Below are positions 27,118 to 36,200 of a stretch of DNA of 48,382 nucleotides, one piece after another. The notes beneath the pieces are model-generated. The model was not told where the DNA came from, made no database searches, and saw only the letters and a list, made by a program, of their open reading frames with translations. Each line of letters opens with the position of its first letter. The first letter of the stretch is position 1. This stretch comes from Mesonia sp. (GTDB taxonomy: Bacteria > Bacteroidota > Bacteroidia > Flavobacteriales > Flavobacteriaceae). The translations under genes were made by a program, and so were the position numbers. Location of the stretch: positions 1-48,382 of the forward strand of contig DTTX01000031.1 in NCBI GenBank assembly GCA_012964435.1, read 5' to 3'.

Positions 27118-28269
27118 ATGTTATTTACAGAAATTCTTGGCTTAGAACATATCAAAAAGCATCTTACGGGAACTGCCGATAATGGTAGAATACCTCACGC
27201 GCAATTGTTTGTGGGAGCTCCCGGTTATGGTACGTTATCGATGGCGATCGCTTATGCACAATATGCTTTGTGTAAAAATAGTAATGGTGAAAATGATAAT
27301 GGTAACCAAGCTTGTAATTTAAAATTCAACTCGATCACGCATCCCGATTTGCATTTTGCCTATCCTGTATTTACGGGAAAAGGCGGCGTTAAGAAGCCTA
27401 AATCGACCGATTTTATTACCGAGTGGCGAACATTCGTCAAAGAAAATCCTTATGGGAGTTTATATGATTGGTATCAATCGCTGGGCGTAAAAAATCAGCA
27501 AGGAGAAATTCGCGTACAGGAAGCCGCTGAAATATTAAAAACGCTTTCTTTAAAATCGTACGAAGGTGGCTTTAAAGTTTCGATTATTTGGGGCGCCGAT
27601 AAAATGAATACCGAATGTGCCAATAAGTTGCTAAAGCTTATTGAAGAGCCACCCAATAAAACGCTTCTTATTTTAATTGCTGAAAGCGAAGAAGATATTC
27701 TTCAAACCATTAGGTCGCGTTGTCAAGTTTTACATTTTCCGCCATTGGGAGAGCAAGTAATTGCAGATGCGTTAACCGAATATCACGATTGTGCTCCTGC
27801 AGAGGCTTTAAAAATTGCCAATCGCGCGCAAGGTAATTACAACACGGCACTTCATTTTTTGCATAACGATGACGACGATCATCAATTTGAAGAATGGTTT
27901 ATTGCTTGGATAAGAACTGCTTTTAAAGCAAAAGGCAACAAAGCTTCGATTCGAGAATTGATTAGTTGGAGTGAAGAAATTGCCGGTGTGGGAAGAGAAT
28001 CGCAAAAACGCTTTTTGTTGTATTGTCAAAATTTCTTCAGACAAGCCTTAATGCAAAATTATACTCAAGGAAAATTGGTCTATTTTGAACCGGCCACGAA
28101 AGGATTTCAATTAGAAAAATTTGCTCCTTTTGTTCACGGCAACAATATTCTTGAAATTACTGAAGAGTTAGAAAAAGCTATTTACCACATTGAACGTAAT
28201 GTAAATACAAAATTGGTTCTTACCGATCTCTCGATAAAACTAACTCGTTTATTACATAAAAAAGCATAA
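27118..28269 (+). CDS. holB: DNA polymerase III delta' subunit
   Basis: Clamp-loader subunit. The N-terminal AAA+ fold has a degenerate Walker A (GAPGYGTLS, with no Lys), as expected for the non-ATPase delta' subunit. Sensor-like sequence NKLLKLIEEPPNKTLLILI and the SRC motif in TIRSRCQVLHFPPL follow. A C-terminal collar-like domain completes 383 residues. The insertion with HPDLHFAYPVFTGKGG is of the kind seen in Bacteroidota homologues. It stands alone between pgk (divergent) and a strong terminator. Confidence 0.9.
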   Translation: MLFTEILGLEHIKKHLTGTADNGRIPHAQLFVGAPGYGTLSMAIAYAQYALCKNSNGENDNGNQACNLKFNSITHPDLHFAYPVFTGKGGVKKPKSTDFITEWRTFVKENPYGSLYDWYQSLGVKNQQGEIRVQEAAEILKTLSLKSYEGGFKVSIIWGADKMNTECANKLLKLIEEPPNKTLLILIAESEEDILQTIRSRCQVLHFPPLGEQVIADALTEYHDCAPAEALKIANRAQGNYNTALHFLHNDDDDHQFEEWFIAWIRTAFKAKGNKASIRELISWSEEIAGVGRESQKRFLLYCQNFFRQALMQNYTQGKLVYFEPATKGFQLEKFAPFVHGNNILEITEELEKAIYHIERNVNTKLVLTDLSIKLTRLLHKKA

Positions 28270-28297
28270 AAAAAGCGCTTCAATCGAAGCGCTTTTT
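28270..28297. terminator. Bidirectional terminator between holB and the Skp-like gene
   Basis: 12-bp arms with core AGCGCTTC around a 4-nt loop (28282-28285), flanked by A and T runs, directly after the holB stop and 20 bp from the convergent Skp-like stop. Confidence 0.9.
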
Positions 28298-28317
28298 AAA
28301 TTTATATGAAAGACTTT

Positions 28318-28869
28318 TTATTCTTCTGTTGAAGTTTCTTCGGTAGTGGTTTCAGCTCCACCATATTCTTCATTTAAAGCTTTTAAAACCTCATCGGTAA
28401 TATCTTTACCTTCTTTTGCGTACATAATATTAGCAGATTCGTTAGAACCAAAAATGTAAGTATAACCATTTTCTTTTCCGTAATCACCAACAAAATCTTT
28501 CACCTTTGTAATTAAAGAATCGATAATTTTATCGCTTTCTTCTCTTAACTGTCCGCTTTGTATTTGTTGCTGTCTCGACAACATCTGTTGCTTTTGCATT
28601 AACTGTTGTTCTTTTTCTTGACGTTGTGCATCAGACATTGATGCCGATTGACTTTGGTAATCCTGAACTTCTGCTTGAAATGCTCTTGCTACAGAATCTA
28701 AACTTTTTTGAAGTTTTTCTGAACGTTTGTTGAAACGAGTTTCTGTTTCTTTCATTTCTTTAAAATCCTGAATCAAAACTGTATTATCAACATAAGCTGT
28801 TTTTTCTTGATTTTGATTACAAGAAGTAAGTATTGCTGCACCAAAAATTACTAAAGCAATTTTTTTCAT
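28318..28869 (-). CDS. OmpH/Skp-family chaperone-like lipoprotein
   Basis: 183-residue protein with Skp-like organisation: a short head strand (KTAYVDNTVLIQDFKEMKE), a long Gln/Glu-rich coiled coil (about residues 45-125), then a return segment TYIFGSNESANIMYAKEGKDITDEVLKALN that resembles the Skp C-terminal core. Skp chaperones carry unfolded outer-membrane proteins through the periplasm. Unlike classical Skp, the signal sequence ends in a lipobox (ILTSC, Cys16), so this copy is probably lipid-anchored. The C-terminus is Thr/Glu rich. Confidence 0.82.
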   Translation of the reverse strand: MKKIALVIFGAAILTSCNQNQEKTAYVDNTVLIQDFKEMKETETRFNKRSEKLQKSLDSVARAFQAEVQDYQSQSASMSDAQRQEKEQQLMQKQQMLSRQQQIQSGQLREESDKIIDSLITKVKDFVGDYGKENGYTYIFGSNESANIMYAKEGKDITDEVLKALNEEYGGAETTTEETSTEE

Positions 28870-28964
28870 TTTTATTTCTTATTAAAATTAGAGTTGCGAA
28901 AGTAAGAAGTATTTTCAAAAAATAGGTTAATTCTCTATTAATTAGATAAATCTATATTTTATTA

Positions 28965-28991
28965 TTTTTAATAGAATAAATCTATTAAAAA
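28965..28991. repeat. AT-rich hairpin in the methyltransferase/Skp-like intergenic region
   Basis: 11-bp arms (28965-28975 and 28981-28991) around a 5-nt loop, in a 208-bp gap with no gene that I can see. It has no U-run on either strand, so terminator function is doubtful. Confidence 0.45.
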
Positions 28992-29077
28992 GGGTTTGAT
29001 TTTAGGCGTTTTGAAGGCGAAATAAATTACAGACTACTATTTTATTAGTCTTGAAGTTTAAATCGTCTGAAAACAGC

Positions 29078-29944
29078 TTAAAATTGATTTTTAGCCTTTT
29101 TGAAGACATATATTAAGCTAGAAAATTCATTTGTGCGTTTTGCTTTCAAATTACTCTTCATTCCTACTCGAAAAGCTTTTAGAAAATTAGATTTTCCGGT
29201 TTTATATTTTTCTGAAAGTAAACTCACATAAAAAGAATCAAAAACTAAAGGTAAAGTCTTTTGAAATTGAAATTGATGAGATTCTAATAATCTAATCATC
29301 CCTTTTTTTGAAAAATGCCATAAATGTCGAGGCACGTCGTAGGCTGCCCAAAATTCTTGGTAATAACTAGCATCGTAACTTTTAAAATTAGGCACTGCAA
29401 TAATTAAATATCCGTTTGTATTTAATAATGAATGAAATTTTTCTATTTGACGATCTAAGTCGGGAATATGTTCTAAAACATGCCAAAGACTAATTACATC
29501 AAATTTTTCTTCCGAAGAAATTAAAGAAAAATCTTCAACTAAACGAATCTCTTTTTGCTCGGCTAATTTTCTAGCCGATGAATTTGGCTCCACTCCCCTA
29601 ACCTTCCAGTTTTTTTGTTTGGCAGTTTTTAAAAAATCTCCGGTTCCTGCGCCAATATCTAGTAAGGTTTTATTTTCTGAATTTACTAAAGAATTGATCA
29701 ACTTCACTTTTTTCTGAAGCATCACATTTTTTACACCTTGATAAAGTTTATCTGAGAATTTTTTTCTTGCATCGGTATGCGAAATATAATCTTCACTTTG
29801 ATAATACTTAGGAAGATCTTCTGGTGAAGGCTGCGGTTGCGTAATTAAAATATCTTGATGATCGTTATAGATCAATTCAAAATTTTCACCACTAACTGTA
29901 TAATCTTTACAAGTTAAAAAAGGTTTTTTTTGAGAGGTTTTCAT
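29078..29944 (-). CDS. Class I SAM-dependent methyltransferase
   Basis: 288-residue methyltransferase of the Methyltransf_23 type. SAM-binding motif I is LLDIGAGTGDFLKTA (about residues 94-108), the acidic residue after strand 2 is in VRGVEPNSSA, and motif IV is FDVISLWHVLEHIPD. PRHLWHFSKKGMIRLLE is a recurring segment in this group, members of which often sit in cell-surface glycan loci. The N-terminal 90 residues include YYQSEDYISH. The substrate is unknown. It overlaps the upstream lipoprotein gene by one base. Confidence 0.85.
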   Translation of the reverse strand: MKTSQKKPFLTCKDYTVSGENFELIYNDHQDILITQPQPSPEDLPKYYQSEDYISHTDARKKFSDKLYQGVKNVMLQKKVKLINSLVNSENKTLLDIGAGTGDFLKTAKQKNWKVRGVEPNSSARKLAEQKEIRLVEDFSLISSEEKFDVISLWHVLEHIPDLDRQIEKFHSLLNTNGYLIIAVPNFKSYDASYYQEFWAAYDVPRHLWHFSKKGMIRLLESHQFQFQKTLPLVFDSFYVSLLSEKYKTGKSNFLKAFRVGMKSNLKAKRTNEFSSLIYVFKKAKNQF

Positions 29945-30429
29945 TAATCTATAATTCTTTGGTAAAATCGTAAACGCTCCATTACGGTTTGTTGACGTAA
30001 ACTTTTTTCTTGTAAAATATCATTCTCTTCAGCATCGGTAACCTGAATAGAAATATAATGATGCATGGTTTTTTTAACTGTCGGTTCTTTTTCTTTATCT
30101 CTTGTACCGAGCAGACCTGATAAAGCAACTAACTGTACAAATTTATCGTCGTCTTCAAAAATAGAAATAAATACGGTTAATTCTTCATCGGGATATAAAG
30201 CTTTTGTTGTAAAACTGTACGGAAAATACTTTTCTTTTAGATTGAAATATGATCTAGATCGTTTCTCAAACAGTTCAATATTTCCGTTAAACTCGAAAGT
30301 AAACGATAGATCTCCGCCATTTCCCGGAGCATCGATTTCATGAATATCGACCGTTCTTGCTTTTTTTACCGAAAAACAAGATTGAAAACTAATGATGAGA
30401 ATAAATAAGAGAACTAGTTTTTTAAACAT
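29944..30429 (-). CDS. Small lipoprotein, paralogue of its upstream neighbour
   Basis: 161-residue predicted lipoprotein with signal MFKKLVLLFILIISFQSC (lipobox Cys18). The mature part is strand-rich: FTFEFNGNIELFEKRSRSYFN, KYFPYSFTTKALYPDEELTVFI, and a C-terminal HYISIQVTD. These line up with the next upstream gene (30435-30932), so the pair arose by tandem duplication. I do not recognise the family. It overlaps the methyltransferase by one base. Confidence 0.75.
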   Translation of the reverse strand: MFKKLVLLFILIISFQSCFSVKKARTVDIHEIDAPGNGGDLSFTFEFNGNIELFEKRSRSYFNLKEKYFPYSFTTKALYPDEELTVFISIFEDDDKFVQLVALSGLLGTRDKEKEPTVKKTMHHYISIQVTDAEENDILQEKSLRQQTVMERLRFYQRIID

Positions 30430-30434
30430 TATTT

Positions 30435-30932
30435 TTAATTAATATAAGCTCGATATTTATTTAATGCTTGCAATACAATTTTTGATCGCTGGGTTTCTTC
30501 AGCTAAAACATCTACTCCGTTTTTATCGACCACTTGAATATGTAAGTAATCAAATTTTTCTCCTCTTTTAGAAATTTTATCTTGTTCTGAATTGCTAGAA
30601 AAACCAATCCAATTAAAAAAAGAACCTGAAAACAAATCTAAGTATTTGTCTTGATCTGTAGAAAGATTGAAACTGATGATTAGTTTTTCTTCCGGATGAA
30701 GAAGATCTGTTTCGAATGCATCGGGTAAATAAGTTCCTTCAATTTGAAAATATTTCTGCGTTCTAGCCTCAAACGTTTGTCGGTTTCCGTAGAAATGAAA
30801 ACCATAATAAGTATTCCCGTTTTTCAGTTTGGACTCTATTAAATCGTAGCTTTCAATCCGTGGCGCTTTATGCACTCGAATACAAGATTGAAAGCTAAAT
30901 ACGATTATAAATAGTAGAATTATTTTCTTCAA
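30435..30932 (-). CDS. Small lipoprotein, paralogue of its downstream neighbour
   Basis: 165-residue predicted lipoprotein with signal MKKIILLFIIVFSFQSC (Cys17). It shares with the adjacent gene the pattern F-F-G-N---FE-R---YF----Y-P--F-T--L-PEE-L and a C-terminal Y-HIQV-D. No catalytic motif is visible and the function is unknown. Its start lies 9 bp from a parS-like palindrome and 32 bp after the mnmG stop. Confidence 0.75.
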   Translation of the reverse strand: MKKIILLFIIVFSFQSCIRVHKAPRIESYDLIESKLKNGNTYYGFHFYGNRQTFEARTQKYFQIEGTYLPDAFETDLLHPEEKLIISFNLSTDQDKYLDLFSGSFFNWIGFSSNSEQDKISKRGEKFDYLHIQVVDKNGVDVLAEETQRSKIVLQALNKYRAYIN

Positions 30933-30941
30933 AATAGTGAT

Positions 30942-30957
30942 TGTTCCACGTGGAACA
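30942..30957. promoter_or_regulatory. parS-like centromere site, intergenic copy
   Basis: Perfect 16-bp palindrome TGTTCCACGTGGAACA, matching the known ParB-binding parS consensus TGTTNCACGTGNAACA. It lies between the mnmG stop and a lipoprotein start. An identical copy lies 1913 bp away, on the other side of mnmG. Confidence 0.85.
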
Positions 30958-30964
30958 TTAAAAA

Positions 30965-32836
30965 TTATCTTCCCATATAAACCAGAAGAACTGAAATATC
31001 TGCCGGACTTACTCCGCTCACTCTAGAAGCTTGCGATACGGTTTTAGGTTGAATTTTATTTAATTTTTCACGTGCTTCCATCGACATAGATTTCAACTTC
31101 ATATAATCAAAATCAGATGGAATTTTTAAATTTTCTAAACGATGAAGTTTATCTGCGTTGTTCTTTTCTTTTTCGATATAACCCGCATATTTCACCTGAA
31201 TTTCGGTTTGCTCTAAAACCTCATGATCTAATTGATGTTCTTGAATATAATTTTCTACCGATTCAATTTTACGCATATCATCCATCGTCATATTTGGCCG
31301 AGCAAAGATCTTGAACATCTTACCACTTTGTTTTACGCTAGCAGAATTGTTAGCTTCTAATACCGGATTAATTTCTTCCGGATTCACACTCGTTTCTCTA
31401 AAGAAAGAAACAAACGCATCTGAAGAATCTTTTTTAGATTCCATTCTCGCCATTCGCTTAGCCGAAGCTAAACCAAGTTGATAAGATTTCTCTGTCAGTC
31501 TAAAGTCAGCATTATCCTGTCTAAGAAGGGGTCTGTATTCCGCACGCGAAGTAAACATACGATAGGGTTCTTCTGTACCTTTTGTAATGAGATCGTCTAT
31601 TAAAACGCCTATATACGCTTCATCTCGACTTAACACAAATTCTTCTTTCTCTTGAACTTTAAGCGCCGCATTAATACCTGCCATTAATCCTTGACAAGCT
31701 GCTTCTTCATAACCGGTGGTTCCATTAATTTGTCCGGCAAAATATAACCCTTCAACTAATTTAGTTTCCAAGGTATGTTGTAATTGCGTTGGCGGAAAAT
31801 AATCATATTCGATCGCATAACCCGGTCTAAAGAATTTTACGTTTTCAAAACCGGCAACAGATTTTAAAGCACGGTATTGAACATCTTCTGGTAACGAAGT
31901 TGAAAAACCATTTACATAAAACTCCACCGTATTCCACCCTTCTGGTTCTACAAAAAGTTGATGACGATCTTTATCGGCAAAACGGTTAATCTTATCTTCG
32001 ATACTCGGGCAATATCTTGGGCCTACACTTTCTATTCTTCCGTTGAACATTGGTGAACGATCAAAACCTTCTTTTAATAAATTATGCACTTCAGGAGAAG
32101 TGTAGGTCATGTGGCAAGATCGCTGTTTAGCTAAGGGCTTGGTCACATCTAAATAAGAAAATTTAGCAGGAACATCGTCACCAGGTTGTTCTACCATTTT
32201 TGAGAAATCTAACGAACGACCATCTACTCGTGGCGGAGTTCCTGTTTTCATTCTACCCGATTCAAAACCTAGATTTACTAAATCTGCTGTAATTCCTGTC
32301 GCAGCTCTTTCACCAGATCTTCCTCCGCCAAAATTCTTTTCACCAATATGAATTAAACCATTAAGGAAAGTACCGTTCGTAAGAACTACACTTTTACCTT
32401 TAATTTCTAGACCAAGTGAAGTTCGTACTCCGGTAATTTTTCCGTTTTCAGATAAAATACCTGAAACCATTTCTTGATAAAAATCTAAATTTTCAGTTTG
32501 CTCCAGCATCATTCGCCAATCTTCAGCAAAACGCATGCGGTCACTTTGCACACGCGGACTCCACATTGCAGGACCTTTGGATTTATTCAGCATTTTAAAT
32601 TGAATAGCGCTGGTATCACTCACAATACCGCTATAACCACCCATTGCATCAATTTCACGCACAATCTGCCCTTTTGCAATCCCACCCATTGCAGGATTAC
32701 AAGACATTTGCGCTATGTTTTGCAAATTCATGGTTACTAATAAGGTTTTACTTCCCATATTCGCAGCAGCAGCAGCAGCTTCACTTCCTGCGTGCCCACC
32801 ACCTACTACAATCACATCGTATTCTTTCTCAAACAT
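30965..32836 (-). CDS. mnmG: tRNA U34 carboxymethylaminomethyl-modifying enzyme MnmG (GidA)
   Basis: FAD-dependent subunit of the MnmE-MnmG complex that modifies wobble uridine in several tRNAs. FAD-binding GGGHAGSEAAAAAA is near residue 12. SCNPAMGGIAKGQIVREIDAMGG, GTFLNGLIHIGEKNFGGGR, RMKTGTPPRVD and AGQINGTTGYEEAACQGL are strong MnmG signatures, and the C-terminal helical domain ends in GVSPADISVLLVYMGR. Full length at 623 residues. Its historic name gidA (glucose-inhibited division) reflects its place near oriC in many genomes; here parS-like sites flank it. Confidence 0.97.
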   Translation of the reverse strand: MFEKEYDVIVVGGGHAGSEAAAAAANMGSKTLLVTMNLQNIAQMSCNPAMGGIAKGQIVREIDAMGGYSGIVSDTSAIQFKMLNKSKGPAMWSPRVQSDRMRFAEDWRMMLEQTENLDFYQEMVSGILSENGKITGVRTSLGLEIKGKSVVLTNGTFLNGLIHIGEKNFGGGRSGERAATGITADLVNLGFESGRMKTGTPPRVDGRSLDFSKMVEQPGDDVPAKFSYLDVTKPLAKQRSCHMTYTSPEVHNLLKEGFDRSPMFNGRIESVGPRYCPSIEDKINRFADKDRHQLFVEPEGWNTVEFYVNGFSTSLPEDVQYRALKSVAGFENVKFFRPGYAIEYDYFPPTQLQHTLETKLVEGLYFAGQINGTTGYEEAACQGLMAGINAALKVQEKEEFVLSRDEAYIGVLIDDLITKGTEEPYRMFTSRAEYRPLLRQDNADFRLTEKSYQLGLASAKRMARMESKKDSSDAFVSFFRETSVNPEEINPVLEANNSASVKQSGKMFKIFARPNMTMDDMRKIESVENYIQEHQLDHEVLEQTEIQVKYAGYIEKEKNNADKLHRLENLKIPSDFDYMKLKSMSMEAREKLNKIQPKTVSQASRVSGVSPADISVLLVYMGR

Positions 32837-32850
32837 TACCTTATAAATTT

Positions 32851-33270
32851 CTATTGTTCCACGTGGAACATTTTAATTTTTTCATCTTCTTTTTCACGCA
32901 TAAGTTGCGCTTCCTCATCTGTTTTATCTTTATAACCACAGAAGTGCAATAAACCGTGAGCAATGACTCTTTTTAATTCATCCTGAAAAGTAACCTGAAA
33001 TTTTTCAGCATTTTCAGCCACACGTTCTGTACTAATAAATATATCACCGTGCAAAATATTTCCAACCGCATTATCAAAACTGATGATGTCGGTATAGTCG
33101 TCATGATTTAAATACTTTACATTTATCTCGTGTAAATATTCATCGTCACAAAAAATATAATTGATATCGCCTTCTTTTTTTTCTTCTGATATAATGACAT
33201 TTTGTAACCACTTTTCGTAAGTTACATTGTCTTCTAATTCAAAATTGTTTTCACTGAAAAAGTTAATCAT
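32851..33270 (-). CDS. ybeY: Endoribonuclease YbeY (rRNA maturation)
   Basis: Metal-dependent endoribonuclease involved in 16S rRNA 3' maturation and ribosome quality control. The metal-binding motif is HGLLHFCGYKD: the first two histidines are present, but the usual third His is Asp, as I recall in Bacteroidota members. YTDIISFD is another family signature. 139 residues is normal. The last residues, MFHVEQ, are encoded by a parS-like palindrome (32855-32870). It overlaps the DUF4175 gene by 8 bp. Confidence 0.92.
   Translation of the reverse strand: MINFFSENNFELEDNVTYEKWLQNVIISEEKKEGDINYIFCDDEYLHEINVKYLNHDDYTDIISFDNAVGNILHGDIFISTERVAENAEKFQVTFQDELKRVIAHGLLHFCGYKDKTDEEAQLMREKEDEKIKMFHVEQ
32855..32870. 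promoter_or_regulatory. parS-like centromere site inside the ybeY 3' end
   Basis: Second perfect TGTTCCACGTGGAACA palindrome. It lies wholly in the last codons of ybeY (Met-Phe-His-Val-Glu-Gln, then TAG) and 18 bp upstream of the mnmG start. Confidence 0.85.
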
Positions 33271-36200
33271 TCGCTTTAAAATATTCTTGAACTTTTATTT
33301 TGAAATTTTGCTGCAAAGGTAAGCTTTGTCTATTTAAAATTTCAGTGGTGTTGAAATATTCTTTCGCCTTATCTAATTGAAGTTGAGTTGGATTCTGATA
33401 CGTTTTTCTATTCGTTTCAGATTCACGTTTATTATCCTGCCCTTGTTGTAAAGAAGCTTCTTCTAACTTTAATAATTGATGCTGAATATTCTTCATTTGA
33501 GATTCGGTTCGCTCGGTAACTCCGCCACGCAACAATTCATCTTCAATTTGCTTCATTTGGCGAGCTAGATTTTTAGCTTTTTCATCTAAACCTTCTTTAC
33601 GAATCATATCTTCTAATTGATTACGCAATTCTTGCTGACGTTGATAGATCTCAAAAATCTCACCACTCAATTGCTCCGCAGATTTTTGTCCGTTTTCACC
33701 TTGTTGGTTTCCGTTGCCATCTTTACCATTGTTTCCAGATTGACCACCATCACCGTTTCTTCCGTTTTCACCTTGAGAACCAGATTGACCTCCTTGTCCT
33801 GATTGTTCTCCTTGACCAGATTGACCTTGTTTACCTTTACCGGGAGAACCAGACTCTCCTTGCTTTTTACCTTTACCTTGCCCTATTTGTTCACCAAGTT
33901 CTCCTTGTTTTTGAATAATATCTTGTAATTGAAAACCTCTTCCCTGCCCTTGTCCTTGTCCCGGACTTGGTTGACCTTGACCTTGACCTTGACCAGAACC
34001 CATAGCCATTGCCTGCATTTGTTGTAAAGATTCATTAAGCATATTTGCCAAATCGTTCGCACCTTTAAATACATATTGCTGACTCGCAACACCGGTTCTT
34101 AACTGATTTTCTGATAATCTTTCTAAAGATTTATCGATATTAAATTCTATATCGGTGAGTTGGGAAGTGATTTGATCGCCAATCATCGGATTTCGTAGTG
34201 CTAAAGCATACAAACTATCATCGACGTGCTGAAAGTTCTCTTTTAAAACATATTGATATCGGAGTTTCTTTGCGTATTGCGGACTGTTTTCTTCAATCGC
34301 ATTAAAATCTTCCATCAAGTCTTCTTGCTGAAATGAAAACGTAATTAGGTTATCTAAAATTTGCCGAAGCATTTCTGCATCTTCTTGATTTTGCTCTGAG
34401 CTTCCTTGCATCATCATATTCATCATCTGTTGGCCCATTTGTTGCATTTTCTGTCCGGCAGATTTTTGCTTTTGTTTGGCTTTTTGAGAAGGTGAAGATT
34501 TTTGTTTTTGAGAATTCTGTTCTTCTTGGCTCTGTTCAGAATTTTTTGAATTCTCTTTATCTGAAGGTTCGTCTCCAGATTCATTATTTTCTTCTTCAGA
34601 ACCAGATTTTTGTTCAGAATTTTCAGATTGTTTTTCTTCAGAATCTTTTAGTTCTTCGCTTGCCTCTTTTTGATCATTTTTAATAGATGCTTCCTCTATT
34701 TCATCACGATGAGTTTTTAATGGATTTTTTAGTTTATTATTTTCTTCCTCTAACTCATCCATTTGCTTTTGTAATTCTTCAAAAGCTTTATTCATTTTTT
34801 CTTGTTCTTCCGCAGAATTTAAAGAATCATTCTCTGCTAATTTTTCTTGTTTTTTTCCAAGCTCATCGATCTCTTTAGAAATTTGCTCTGCCTTTTTCTG
34901 AACGTAATAACGCTTTGTTAACTCTAGGAGTTGTTCTAAACTTTTTTGTTCGTTTTGATTTTGTTTGCTTAATTTTTCAATCTTTTGGTTAAGCTCTTCT
35001 TTATTTATTTTATCTTGATATTTTTCTAGTTCTTTCAGCAATTCTTCGTTTTGCTCAATACGCTCTTCATTTTTTTCTAAACGCTCTTTTAGTTGTTCTT
35101 TAAATTGATCACTTTTTTCAGGCTGAAATTGCTCTAAGTTCTCCTTCATCTGCTTAGAGTATTCTTTCATCATTTTTTCTTGCTGCTGTTGACGCTCGAT
35201 ATAATTTTCTAATTTTTTACGGTCGTTATAATTGAGCTGCTTTTTTTCTTTCTGTAGTTGATCAAGCTCTTGTAATTCTTTGTTGCTCTCTTTCATTTTT
35301 TGCAACGAATTATCCATATCTTTTATGGTTTCTTCTTGATTGTTGAGCTGTTCTTGTGTTTCTTCATCTTCAGTAAACTTGCGGAAAGAAAAAGTTTCAC
35401 TTTTGGTCCGCTTCTTTCCATTTACTTGGTCATTATCAAAAACCTGAAAATAAAATTCGTAAGCTTTGCCACGATCTAACTGCAAATCTCCAGGAAAAGC
35501 ATAAACAAAATCATCGAAGGTTGAAGTGCTTAACGAGAAGTTCACTTTTTTAGTTTCCTTAGGATTTTCACTGGCAAAATAAACCAACTGTAAACCGGTT
35601 AAACCGTAATCGTCGGCTACTTTACCATAGAAATACATCACTTGACGATCTAAAGAATCACGCTTCATTTCTACATCAAGCTCAGGGAATTCATCACGAA
35701 CGACTTTTAATTGATAGGACAGTTGTTCGTAATTTTTTAATTGCTCGTTAGAAGTTGAAATCTGATACGAAGTATTTCTGAAAATTTGCTGTTGAAGCGA
35801 AAATTGATCTTCTGATCGATGAAAATTTTCTAACGTATCGGGTAAATTCAACTGAATTTGGTTCGTGGCTTTTGCGGTAAGATTCCACGAAACTTTAGTA
35901 CCTTCAGGAATAGTGGCATTTCCGGTTCCTTTTAAAACTTCATCTTGTTTACCCACATAAGCAGGATAATCGAGTTGCATTTCAAAATTTACCAAGGTAG
36001 GAACGTTAATTACTTGTAATTGGTAAGGTTTGGAAGTCACCTCGTTCGAGCTAAAATAAAATTCGGTATTCTTTGAAACACGATCAAAAGTATATTCAAA
36101 AACACCGGGATTTACTTTCTTTAAAAAATAGGTTTCACCATCGTAATGAATGCTGGCATTATCAGGAATTACACTACCATCGGTAAATATTCTCAAGCTT

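Noticed and set aside
31069-31074. CACGTG core as a third parS site
   Set aside because: Flanking bases (TTTTT and CTTCC) do not form the 16-bp palindrome; it lies within mnmG codons.
32644-32952. Plus-strand open frame of 102 codons opposite mnmG/ybeY
   Set aside because: Antisense to two well-supported genes and of low-complexity, His/Phe/Leu-rich composition.
33971-33994. Tandem TTGACC hexamers as a regulatory repeat or CRISPR-like array
   Set aside because: Four short units without spacers, explained by Gln-Gly codons of the DUF4175 protein.
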